Assembly: GCA_027717925.1 (NCBI GenBank)
Contig: JALLON010000142.1
Span: forward strand, 1 to 6,824
Direction of reading: 5' to 3'
DNA: 6,824 nucleotides
Origin: Acidobacteria bacterium AH-259-G07
Lineage (GTDB): Bacteria; Acidobacteriota; UBA6911; RPQK01; JADFOI01
This document shows positions 1-6,484 of this stretch, in pieces (the stretch's first letter is position 1; each line of letters starts with the position of its first letter). Under the pieces are notes generated by a model that worked only from the letters and a program-made list of their open reading frames with translations, had not been told where the DNA came from and made no database searches. The position numbers and the translations under genes were made by a program.

Positions 1-1525
1 TGGCCATTTCGTGCTCGTTAGCTGCCCTGATCACTTCCTCGTCCTGGATCGACCCTCCGGGTTGAATCACTGCTTTGACTCCCGCCTGAGCGGCCTCATC
101 AAGGGCATCTCGAAAAGGGAAAAAGCCATCGCTTGCCATGACACAATCTTGCAGGCTGAGTTTTGCCTTTTGTGCCGCTAAGCGAACCGAGTCCACCCGG
201 CTCATCTGCCCAGCGCCAATGCCAACCGTCTGACCTGAACGCGCGTAAACGATAGCGTTTGATTTGACGTGCTTACAGACCGTCCAGGCAAAAAGCAGGT
301 CTTGGGTTTCATTCTCGTCCGGCGCTCGTTCGGTTACCGTCTTAAGATCCTCGCTTTCGACGTAATAGAGGTCTTTGTCCTGGACAAGGAAGCCTCCTGA
401 AATCATTCTGAAATCGGAATATCTTACCGCCCGATCGCTTCGCAGAGCCGGCGCTCCCATTTCCATGACGCGTAGATTTTTTTTCTGCAAAAAAATCTCA
501 ACAGCTTCCGGTTGATAGGCGGTAGCAATGACCGCCTCCACGAAAAGTGAACTCATCTTATCCGCTGTCTCCCGGTCGACTTCCCGATTAAAAGCGACGA
601 TTGAGCCAAAGGCAGAGACCGGATCACAGGCGAGCGCCTTTTCATACGCCTCAGACAAGAGCGATCCCAGTGCCGTTCCACACGGGTTCGTGTGCTTAAT
701 AATCACACAGCAGGCATCCTCAAATTCAGCGCACAGATTCCAGGCCGCCTCCAGATCAAGGTAGTTGTTGAATGACAGTTCCTTCCCCTGATGCTGTTTG
801 GCAGCCCCTAACCCTGCCTGTGGGGAAAACCATGGCTGGTACAAGGCCGCTCTCTGGTGTGGATTCTCACCGTAGCGCAAAGAGTTCACCCTCAGCAAAC
901 TCAGATTGATTGCGGGAGGCAAAACCTCATCTTGAGTCTCGATGCTTTCAAAGTAGCTCGCGATGGCTGCGTCATAAGCGGCAGTGTGATGGAATGCTTT
1001 GCGGGCCAACCAACGCCGCGTGCTGTCCTTGGTCTCTCCATTGTTCGCCTTCAACTCGGCCAGAATGTGAACATAGTCAGCTGGATCCACCACGACCGTT
1101 GTGTGCTGATGATTCTTGGCGGCGGCACGAACCAGGGTAGATCCCCCGATGTCAATCTGTTCAAGGGCCTCCTCGATCGTCACACTCTCTTTTTGTATCG
1201 TCTTGCTGAACGGATAAAGGTTAACAACGACCAAACCAATAGGTGAAATGTTGTTTGCCTGCAGGACTTCCAGGTCTTCAGGATTATCATGCCGGGCCAG
1301 GATGCCTCCATGAACCCGAGGGTGCAGAGTCTTCACTCGGCCATCCAGGATCTCAGGAAAACCGGTATATTCGGAGATCGCTGTAACGTCTATAGCGGCC
1401 GCCTTCAGGATTTGTGAAGTTCCTCCAGTGGAGAGGATTTCGATTTGCATTTCAGTGAGTCGCTGAGCCAGCTCGACAATCCCTTCTTTATCGGCAACAC
1501 TTAACAATGCCGTTTGAATCTTCAT
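1..1525 (-). CDS. purH: Bifunctional AICAR formyltransferase / IMP cyclohydrolase PurH (3' end beyond window)
   Basis: PurH carries out the last two steps of de novo purine synthesis in the cytoplasm: transfer of a formyl group from 10-formyl-THF to AICAR, then ring closure to IMP. The ATG is at 1525-1523, and 508 codons lie in the window with no stop or frameshift. The last readable residues (NEHEMA) match the PurH C-terminus, so about 11 residues are missing off the left edge, giving about 520 in total, normal for the family. The N-terminal MGS-like cyclohydrolase domain (about 1-200) shows ALLSVADKEG near residue 6, STGGTS at 32-37, GFPEILDGRVKTLHP, and IDIGGST at 124-130, where the usual Pro after IGG is Ser. 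The formyltransferase domain shows RYGENPHQ at 217-224 and the catalytic KHTNPCG starting at Lys277. The start is supported by a strong Shine-Dalgarno sequence six bases upstream. The gene is divergent from selA. Family knowledge gives the reactions; intactness is seen directly. Confidence 0.97.
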   Translation of the reverse strand, partial: MKIQTALLSVADKEGIVELAQRLTEMQIEILSTGGTSQILKAAAIDVTAISEYTGFPEILDGRVKTLHPRVHGGILARHDNPEDLEVLQANNISPIGLVVVNLYPFSKTIQKESVTIEEALEQIDIGGSTLVRAAAKNHQHTTVVVDPADYVHILAELKANNGETKDSTRRWLARKAFHHTAAYDAAIASYFESIETQDEVLPPAINLSLLRVNSLRYGENPHQRAALYQPWFSPQAGLGAAKQHQGKELSFNNYLDLEAAWNLCAEFEDACCVIIKHTNPCGTALGSLLSEAYEKALACDPVSAFGSIVAFNREVDRETADKMSSLFVEAVIATAYQPEAVEIFLQKKNLRVMEMGAPALRSDRAVRYSDFRMISGGFLVQDKDLYYVESEDLKTVTERAPDENETQDLLFAWTVCKHVKSNAIVYARSGQTVGIGAGQMSRVDSVRLAAQKAKLSLQDCVMASDGFFPFRDALDEAAQAGVKAVIQPGGSIQDEEVIRAANEHEMA

Positions 1526-1531
1526 TGCAAA

Positions 1532-1540
1532 CCTTCTCCC
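1532..1540 (-). promoter_or_regulatory. Ribosome binding site of purH
   Basis: On the minus strand GGGAGAAGG ends six bases before the purH ATG. This is close to the Shine-Dalgarno consensus at good spacing and fixes the start codon. No convincing -35/-10 pair for purH was found further upstream; the best -10-like string (TAAGAT) lacks a matching -35. Confidence 0.8.
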
Positions 1541-1593
1541 TGAAAAGCCCATCTTATTGTTGCTTCCGACCAAAAGTCCAGAAGTCTCGAGTG

Positions 1594-1659
1594 CTCAGTT
1601 CTGAGCTGTGAGCTTTTGAGCTATTTCTTCTGGATTCTGAATTCTGGATTCTGAATTCT
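1594..1659. repeat. Degenerate heptamer repeat array between purH and selA
   Basis: Read on the plus strand, the spacer breaks into about nine units of seven bases (one of eight). The first units are CTCAGTT, CTGAGCT, GTGAGCT and TTTGAGCT. After a poorer unit (ATTTCTT) come two perfect pairs of CTGGATT and CTGAATT, so 14-bp units repeat exactly at 1630-1643 and 1644-1657. The approximate consensus is CTGARYT. The 7-bp period and its gradual degeneration are seen directly; the function is unknown. It lies upstream of both divergent genes, so it could affect either promoter, or it may be a selfish or slippage-derived intergenic repeat. Confidence 0.7.
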
Positions 1660-1673
1660 ACATTTGTGTCTCC

Positions 1674-1702
1674 CTGACTTCTGTTAATCAACCCGCTATA
1701 AT
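1674..1702 (+). promoter_or_regulatory. Sigma70-type promoter of selA
   Basis: A perfect TATAAT at 1697-1702 is preceded, with a 17-bp spacer, by CTGACT at 1674-1679 (4 of 6 matches to TTGACA). Transcription would be expected to begin about seven bases after the -10 box, which is at or next to the selA GTG at 1709. That would leave no 5' untranslated leader. The boxes are seen in the sequence; the start site is inferred. Confidence 0.72.
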
Positions 1703-1708
1703 CTATCC

Positions 1709-3106
1709 GTGTCCCCTGAAAGTCAGATCCTGCAGCAACTCCCGTCCGTCAGCAAGATCTTGCAGAAGGAGTCGGTTCAGGCCCTGATCAATCTTTATTC
1801 TCGGGAGTTCGTTCTGGAAGGGATCCAAGAATGTTTGGACCAGTTGCGAGCTGAAATCCGAAGTGGCCGGCTTTCCGAGCAGACGCTTTCCGAGCGCATC
1901 GCCTTTCTGGACTCTACTGTTCGCTCCAAGCTTGAAGCGCGCCTTTCACCCTCACTGCACAAGGTCATCAACGCCAGCGGTGTCATCATTCACACTAACG
2001 TGGGACGGGCCCCTCTTTCCCCCCACGTCGCCGAGACGATCGAAGAAATCGCCACCGGGTATTCCAATCTCGAATATAACCTGAGTGTCGGAAAGCGCGG
2101 GCATCGGGATCTTCATTTCGAAGAGCGTATTTGCCGTTTGCTGGGTTGCGAGGCAGCTACGGTCTGCAACAATAACGCGGCTGCCGTGTTGCTGATTCTC
2201 AATACCCTGGCCCTGGGGAAAAAGGTGCTGGTTTCTCGCGGAGAATTGATTGAGATTGGAGGTTCTTTCCGCATCCCCGCGATCATGGAGCGAAGCGGCG
2301 CGATACTAAAGGAAGTGGGGACCACCAATAAGACCAAGGTCTCAGACTATCGCGATGCTATTGACCGCGAGACTGCCTTGATTCTGCGAGTGCATCCAAG
2401 TAACTATAAAATTGTTGGATTCACCCACCGTCCACAACTTCCTGAACTCGTCGAGTTAGCCCGGGAGACTAAAATTCCCCTGGCGGAAGACGTGGGCAGC
2501 GGGCTTCTCTTCCCCACATCCCATCCCTTTTTGCGGGAGGAACCCTCCGTCCAAGCGGTTCTGGCTGAAGGAGTTGATCTCGTCTCCTTCAGTGGAGACA
2601 AGCTCCTGGGCGGTCCGCAGGCCGGCATCATTGTAGGCAAAAAGAAGCTGGTTGACGCCATTCGCCGGAATCCCCTCATGCGAGCCTGCCGCGTCGACAA
2701 GGTGACCTACTCCGCCCTGGAGTGGACGCTGATCCAGTACGAAAAAGGCACCTATGAGAAAACAATCCCCGTTCATCAGATGCTTTGCGCCGATGCCGAG
2801 CAAATCAAGGCCCGCGCCGAGCGGGTGCGGGATCTTCTCGACTCGAATGTCTTTCGAATCGAAATTAAACCGGGCTATTCCTTGATCGGGGGTGGTTCAG
2901 CACCTGAGGAACAAATTCCCACTTACCTGCTGGCCGTCACCTCAGGACAACGTTCTGTGAATGAGCTGGAACGGGGTCTGAGGGAGTCCACCGTACCGAT
3001 TGTGGCGCGGATTGAGGATGACCAACTGATGCTGGACTTGCGGACCGTCTTTCCGGAGCAGGAAGACACCATCATTTCCGCTTTCGCCGAGATTGCGGCT
3101 GGGTGA
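1709..3106 (+). CDS. selA: L-seryl-tRNA(Sec) selenium transferase SelA
   Basis: SelA is a PLP enzyme that converts seryl-tRNA(Sec) to selenocysteinyl-tRNA(Sec) using selenophosphate; the bacterial form is a large homo-oligomer. The 465 residues match the usual length of about 460. The N-terminal SelA_N-like helical region (about 8-50) is followed by INASGVIIHTNVGRAPLS at 87-104, the CNNNAAAVLL stretch at 153-162, RGELIEIGGSFRIP at 177-190, GTTNKT at 204-209, RVHPSNYKIVGFT at 227-239, and the PLP-lysine motif SFSGDKLLGGPQ with Lys298 (codon at 2600). The GTG start is forced: an in-frame TAA lies at 1685-1687 and no other start codon lies between, while the first residues align with the family N-terminus. 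No Shine-Dalgarno sequence is present and the promoter -10 ends six bases upstream, so translation is probably leaderless. Its 3' end overlaps rnr by 35 bp. selB, selC and selD are not in this window. Confidence 0.98.
   Translation: MSPESQILQQLPSVSKILQKESVQALINLYSREFVLEGIQECLDQLRAEIRSGRLSEQTLSERIAFLDSTVRSKLEARLSPSLHKVINASGVIIHTNVGRAPLSPHVAETIEEIATGYSNLEYNLSVGKRGHRDLHFEERICRLLGCEAATVCNNNAAAVLLILNTLALGKKVLVSRGELIEIGGSFRIPAIMERSGAILKEVGTTNKTKVSDYRDAIDRETALILRVHPSNYKIVGFTHRPQLPELVELARETKIPLAEDVGSGLLFPTSHPFLREEPSVQAVLAEGVDLVSFSGDKLLGGPQAGIIVGKKKLVDAIRRNPLMRACRVDKVTYSALEWTLIQYEKGTYEKTIPVHQMLCADAEQIKARAERVRDLLDSNVFRIEIKPGYSLIGGGSAPEEQIPTYLLAVTSGQRSVNELERGLRESTVPIVARIEDDQLMLDLRTVFPEQEDTIISAFAEIAAG
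3072..3106. other. Tail-to-tail overlap of selA and rnr coding ends (35 bp)
   Basis: The selA stop (TGA, 3104-3106) lies inside the rnr frame, and the rnr stop (TCA on plus, 3072-3074) lies inside selA. The overlap encodes the last 11 residues of SelA before its stop and the basic C-terminal tail of RNase R. No intrinsic terminator fits between the genes, so transcripts must be antisense to each other at their 3' ends. An 8-bp palindrome, GTGATCAC, at 3103-3110 includes the selA stop. Confidence 0.95.
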
Positions 3107-5066
3107 TCACTGGTGAAAATTCGATCAGGTGTCGGTAAGGATTGACTTTGTCGACTCGGACTCTCACCCTGTCACCGATTCGGTACACTTTCTTTGTATT
3201 CTCACCGATCAGGCAGTGGTGGCGCTTGTTGAAAACGTAAAAGTCATCCCACATCGTTTCGATGGGAACAAAGCCCTCCACGAAATGCTCAAAGAGTTCC
3301 ACAAAAAAGCCATTCCGTTTGACTCCGATAATAAAGGCCTCGTATTCCTCTCCCAGGCGCTCGGCCATAAATTTCGCCATTAACCAGCGCCTGATTTCCC
3401 GCTCCGCCTCAACGGCCTTCAGTTCTCGTTCCGTGGAGCGGAGGGCGATCTCGTGTAGACGTTCGTAGAGTCGCTCTGCTTCCGAACCTGAAATATCCCG
3501 GTCGATTGCCATTTTCAAGATGCGATGAACGACCAGATCCGGATAGCGCCGAATCGGTGATGTAAAGTGAGTGTAGCAGGGCGCAGCCAAGCCAAAATGG
3601 CCCTGGTTTACTTCTGAATACCGGGCCTGTTTAAAGGAGCGAAGCATTAAATAGGAGAGAAACTGCTCCTCCGGCTTTCCGCTCAGCTTTCTCATGAGCT
3701 TTTGAAAGGTCCGGGACGGGTATCGGCCCTCCTGATTCTGTTCCAACCAATAGCCAAACTTGGCTGCAATTTCCAAAAACCGCTCGACCTTGGCGGGATC
3801 CGGATCCTCATGGACCCGATAAATCAGTAGGACGCCACATTGCTCCAGATACTGGGCGACGGTTTCGTTGGCCAGAAGCATGAACTCCTCGATAATACGA
3901 TGTGCCTCGTTCCGTTCCGAACGCACGATGTCGAGAATCTCTCCGTTGATGTCGTACTCGATTTCCGCCTCCGGGAGGTCAAAATCAATGGTCCCCCTTT
4001 TCACCCGTTTCGCAGTGAGGATCCGGCACAGCTCTAGCATCCACTCGAAGCTTTCAAGGAGATAATCGTACCGCTCTCTCAGTCCTTGGTCCCGATCGAT
4101 GAGGATTTCCTTTACGGCGGAATAGGTCATCCGCTCATTACTGCAGATGACCGAGCGGCAAAATTGAGCGTCCTGGACTTGTCCTTCAGGATTGACCTCC
4201 AGGACCACACTCACGGTCAGCCGATCCACCCCGGGATTCAGGCTGCAAAGCTCGTTGGAAAGTCCCTCAGGCAGCATGGGAACCGCTCGATCGGGGAAAT
4301 AGACCGAGGTTCCCCGCAACAACGCTTCTGCATCCAGACGGCTGCCGATCGCAACATAGTGGCAGACATCGGCAATATGCACCCAGAGCCGAAAATTGCC
4401 GTTCTCCAGCCTTTGAATGCTGACAGCGTCATCGAAATCGCGCGCCGACTCACCGTCAATGGTGACGGTGGGCAGATTTCGAAAATCTGCTCTGTTTTTA
4501 ATCTCTCCTTGATCAGGCTCCTCTGCAGCCTGTGCTTCTCGGAGAACTTCCTGCGGAAAATCCATGGGGATCTGTGAGTTGTGGCAGACAATCTTGTATT
4601 GAATCTCCGGATCGTCCGGATCACCCAGCACCTCACTGATTTCTCCCAGGGGGACCTGATGCCGGCCCGGCTGGGCAACGATCGAGACGGCCACAATTTT
4701 GCCATCGGCCACCTTCTCCGCCCGGGCATCCACGAGGCGAACCATGTAGTGGTAGCGCTGGTCTAAAGGAGCGACGTAAGTGTCTTTACGGTAGCGAAAC
4801 AGCTTTCCAACGATGGCCTCCCGAGCCCGAGAGATGACCCGGACAATCTCCCCCTCCAAAGAACCCTTCTCTTTTTTCCTTCGAGCGCGGCGCGGCGGGA
4901 CCAGACGCACACCAACCGTGTCCCCATCAACAGCGCTTCCCATCTTCTGTGGCGGAATGAAAACGTCTCCGGAAAGAGAGGCATCCTCGGGGATGACAAA
5001 CCCGTAGCCATCGGGGTGGCAGACCAGACGCCCCGTTACGGTAGCTTGTGTTTTTCTTCGAGCCAT
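3072..5066 (-). CDS. rnr: Ribonuclease R (RNB-family 3'-5' exoribonuclease), short form without N-terminal HTH
   Basis: This is a processive hydrolytic 3'-5' exoribonuclease that degrades structured RNA. With ATG at 5066-5064 it has 664 residues: cold-shock-like OB domains over about 8-145 (GYGFVIP at 20-26, GDVFIP at 33-38), the RNB catalytic domain over about 190-520, an S1 domain over about 572-652, and a basic tail ending in RRKRK. The active-site motif TIDGESARDFDDA at 202-214 supplies Asp204, Asp210, Asp212 and Asp213; FTSPIRRYPDLVVHR at 501-515 is the conserved RNB C-terminal motif. E. coli RNase R is about 813 residues with an N-terminal HTH, which is absent here. The frame is open up to an ATG at 5159, but those 31 extra residues are Cys- and Trp-rich, overlap the aminotransferase and do not resemble an RNase N-terminus. 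The Shine-Dalgarno sequence is weak, so coupling to the upstream gene (22-bp gap) is likely. RNase II is a less likely alternative name. Confidence 0.96.
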   Translation of the reverse strand: MARRKTQATVTGRLVCHPDGYGFVIPEDASLSGDVFIPPQKMGSAVDGDTVGVRLVPPRRARRKKEKGSLEGEIVRVISRAREAIVGKLFRYRKDTYVAPLDQRYHYMVRLVDARAEKVADGKIVAVSIVAQPGRHQVPLGEISEVLGDPDDPEIQYKIVCHNSQIPMDFPQEVLREAQAAEEPDQGEIKNRADFRNLPTVTIDGESARDFDDAVSIQRLENGNFRLWVHIADVCHYVAIGSRLDAEALLRGTSVYFPDRAVPMLPEGLSNELCSLNPGVDRLTVSVVLEVNPEGQVQDAQFCRSVICSNERMTYSAVKEILIDRDQGLRERYDYLLESFEWMLELCRILTAKRVKRGTIDFDLPEAEIEYDINGEILDIVRSERNEAHRIIEEFMLLANETVAQYLEQCGVLLIYRVHEDPDPAKVERFLEIAAKFGYWLEQNQEGRYPSRTFQKLMRKLSGKPEEQFLSYLMLRSFKQARYSEVNQGHFGLAAPCYTHFTSPIRRYPDLVVHRILKMAIDRDISGSEAERLYERLHEIALRSTERELKAVEAEREIRRWLMAKFMAERLGEEYEAFIIGVKRNGFFVELFEHFVEGFVPIETMWDDFYVFNKRHHCLIGENTKKVYRIGDRVRVRVDKVNPYRHLIEFSPVITQPQSRRKRK

Positions 5067-5088
5067 GTTCGAGTTTCGGTTCCAAGTG

Positions 5089-6192
5089 TCAGGTTGCAGA
5101 CTCCAGGACCTCAGAGAACAGGGACAATCCCTTTCGCAGAGTGTCGGGCTCGCCACCATAGCCTATTCGGACAAAATGGTCCATGCCGAAATGGTCTCCC
5201 GGAACAATGAGTACGCTCTTTTCGTCTCTCACTCGCCGGCAGAGGACGCTCGAGTTCACGGCCAGGTCATATTTGAGATAAACGATCGCTCCGGCCCGAG
5301 GCGGGATCATGCTGAAAAGCTCACCATGTTGCTTCGCCCAGTCCTGGATGATGGGGAGTTGAGAGCGGATGATTTCGCGGGTGCGTTCCAGTATCTTTTG
5401 CCTGCGAGTGGGCTCCAAGGCCGCACGGGCCAGTCGATCGGATAGAATTCCTGGTCCAATCGTCGTATAGTCCTTGTAGGACCAAAGCTGAGCAATCTTC
5501 TCGGGCGGTCCCACGGTCCAGCCGATGCGCAACCCGGGCAGGCCATAGGCCTTGGAAAGACCACAGTTGACCAGAAGCCGATCGTATCGACCATAGAATG
5601 AGGGGGTGGTTTGGCCACTGAGTTCCGCTCCCTGGTAAACCTCATCCGAGAGAATCCAGGCACCGACACGGCCGGCCAGCTTGCAGATCGCACCCATCTC
5701 GTCCTGGGTGAGAACTGCCCCGGTAGGATTGTTCGGGTTGCACAAAGCAATGAGGCGTGTGCGGTCACTGATCAGCCCTTCGAGTTCCTCGAGATCAGGA
5801 GCCCAGCGACCATCGACCTGCTGTAAAGACCAGGGTTTAACCTCGGCGCCAAGGGATCGGGCAATTCCCCAGATCTGCATATAGTTGGGAAGCATCATCA
5901 CCACTTCGTCCTGCGGCTCAACCAAGTTCCAGACACTCACATAGTTGGCCTCGGCGGTTCCGTTGGTAACCATCACCTGATCGACGTCCGCCCCCGGATA
6001 GAGATTGCTGATTCGTTTGCGCAATTTGACGGAACCATTCGTCTGCGGGTAGCCAAGACGCTCCTCTCGGAGGTCGTCGAGCAGGAGATCGCCAACGCGC
6101 ATGGGCTGAACTCCACTTTCGGCCAGGTTGTACTTCACCAGGTTTTCCCAGGTGGACTGCTCTCTTTCCAGCTCAAAAACTTCAATTCTCAT
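5089..6192 (-). CDS. Class I/II fold PLP-dependent aminotransferase, substrate unknown
   Basis: A fold-type I aminotransferase of 367 residues, the usual length for a compact class I/II enzyme. Motifs: GYPQTNG at 47-53, VTNGTAEANY at 75-84 (cofactor phosphate region), CNPNNPTGAV at 151-160, DEVYQG at 183-188 (Asp183 and Tyr186 for the PLP ring), GLSKAYGLPGLRIGW at 211-225 with the Schiff-base Lys214 and Arg222, and FVRIGYG with the probable substrate-carboxylate Arg342. The amino donor and acceptor cannot be told from sequence. The start is ambiguous: ATG at 6192 gives an N-terminus (MRIEVFELER) typical of the group, while TTG at 6198 adds two residues and sits at better spacing (5 rather than 11 bases) from the GGAAGGGAG at 6204-6212. 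It is followed by rnr after 22 bp, so the two are probably one operon. The relic just upstream suggests it once followed a threonine dehydratase-like gene, which hints at amino acid metabolism but proves nothing. Confidence 0.94.
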   Translation of the reverse strand: MRIEVFELEREQSTWENLVKYNLAESGVQPMRVGDLLLDDLREERLGYPQTNGSVKLRKRISNLYPGADVDQVMVTNGTAEANYVSVWNLVEPQDEVVMMLPNYMQIWGIARSLGAEVKPWSLQQVDGRWAPDLEELEGLISDRTRLIALCNPNNPTGAVLTQDEMGAICKLAGRVGAWILSDEVYQGAELSGQTTPSFYGRYDRLLVNCGLSKAYGLPGLRIGWTVGPPEKIAQLWSYKDYTTIGPGILSDRLARAALEPTRRQKILERTREIIRSQLPIIQDWAKQHGELFSMIPPRAGAIVYLKYDLAVNSSVLCRRVRDEKSVLIVPGDHFGMDHFVRIGYGGEPDTLRKGLSLFSEVLESAT

Positions 6193-6203
6193 GAGCAAAT
6201 CCG

Positions 6204-6212
6204 CTCCCTTCC
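6204..6212 (-). promoter_or_regulatory. Ribosome binding site of the aminotransferase
   Basis: Minus-strand GGAAGGGAG lies 11 bases before the ATG at 6192 and 5 bases before a TTG at 6198. It supports translation starting here but does not settle which codon is used. Confidence 0.6.
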
Positions 6213-6230
6213 ATTGGTTGAATGCCTTCT

Positions 6231-6409
6231 TCAGAAGCGATCGCAGAGTACCGCTTTCAGCGCATCCAGGCCGATTTTCTTACCGCTGATGATCAAAATG
6301 ACATTCTTATTATGGAATCTTTCCTTGGAACTTGTCACAACTGGATCTCCGGAATATCTCAGAGACTGCTACCGGAGCCCTTCTCTTCCCTTACCTCATC
6401 GCCAAGCAT
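6231..6409 (-). pseudogene. Decayed 3' tail of a threonine dehydratase-like PLP enzyme
   Basis: No intact frame is present, but the minus strand keeps C-terminal landmarks of the threonine dehydratase family in the right order and spacing. These are G-S-G at 6371-6379, then A-V-S at 6361-6369 after a single extra base at 6370 (family motif EGSGAVS), then KFQGK at 6319-6333. After 13 apparently extra bases (6306-6318), NVILIISG follows at 6282-6305, then KKIGLDALKAVL, and a TGA stop at 6231-6233. The family has SGGNI where this has SGKKI. With the 14 extra bases removed, the distance between landmarks fits intact relatives. The upstream two thirds, including the PLP-lysine domain, are gone. 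The stop lies 38 bp before the aminotransferase start, as for a former operon partner. The assignment rests on remembered motifs, not an alignment. Confidence 0.6.
6309..6338 (-). promoter_or_regulatory. Candidate promoter for the aminotransferase-rnr operon
   Basis: On the minus strand GTGACA (6333-6338, 5 of 6 matches) and CATAAT (6309-6314, 5 of 6) are 18 bp apart. Transcription would start near 6302, with about 110 bases of leader. The pair lies inside the decayed dehydratase tail, and the -10 box falls in a 13-bp stretch that looks inserted relative to the coding homology. It is a plausible candidate only. Confidence 0.35.
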
Positions 6410-6484
6410 TTCTCAACAGGCGGCCTACCGAAGATTCCAGAGTAGGCCACACTTCCGCTAGCCGTTTTCCATTGCCTTTCCCAG
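6410..6484. other. Junction between two gene relics, with an inverted repeat
   Basis: Nothing coding is recognisable here. It separates the broken 5' side of the minus-strand dehydratase relic from the broken 5' side of the plus-strand recombinase relic. A perfect 7-bp inverted repeat, GGCCTAC at 6422-6428 and GTAGGCC at 6442-6448 with a 13-bp loop, lies within it. No T tract follows on either strand, so it is not a standard intrinsic terminator. Confidence 0.5.

Noticed and set aside
124..130. Pro to Ser change in the PurH IDIGG motif (residues 124-130) as a sign of inactivation
   Set aside because: All other PurH motifs are intact and the frame is unbroken; a single substitution next to the motif is not enough to infer loss of function.
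857..1246. 129-codon plus-strand open frame within purH
   Set aside because: It lies opposite the intact PurH frame that carries RYGENPHQ and IDIGGST; no independent support.
1593..1606. Hairpin GCTCAG-TT-CTGAGC as a terminator
   Set aside because: The arms leave a two-base loop, there is no T tract, and no gene ends nearby; it is part of the heptamer array.
1594..1659. Possible CRISPR-like repeats
   Set aside because: Units are 7-14 bp with no spacers, and no cas genes are present.
4086..4577. 163-codon plus-strand open frame opposite rnr
   Set aside because: It is fully antisense to the conserved RNB catalytic domain and shows no protein motif; a shadow frame.
4238..4729. 163-codon minus-strand open frame overlapping rnr in another frame
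   Set aside because: Low-complexity Arg/Ser-rich translation overlapping an intact conserved gene; a shadow frame.
5067..5159. Longer RNase R start at ATG 5159
   Set aside because: It would overlap the aminotransferase by 71 bp and add a Cys/Trp-rich leader unlike any RNase domain; ATG 5066 begins a normal OB-domain N-terminus.
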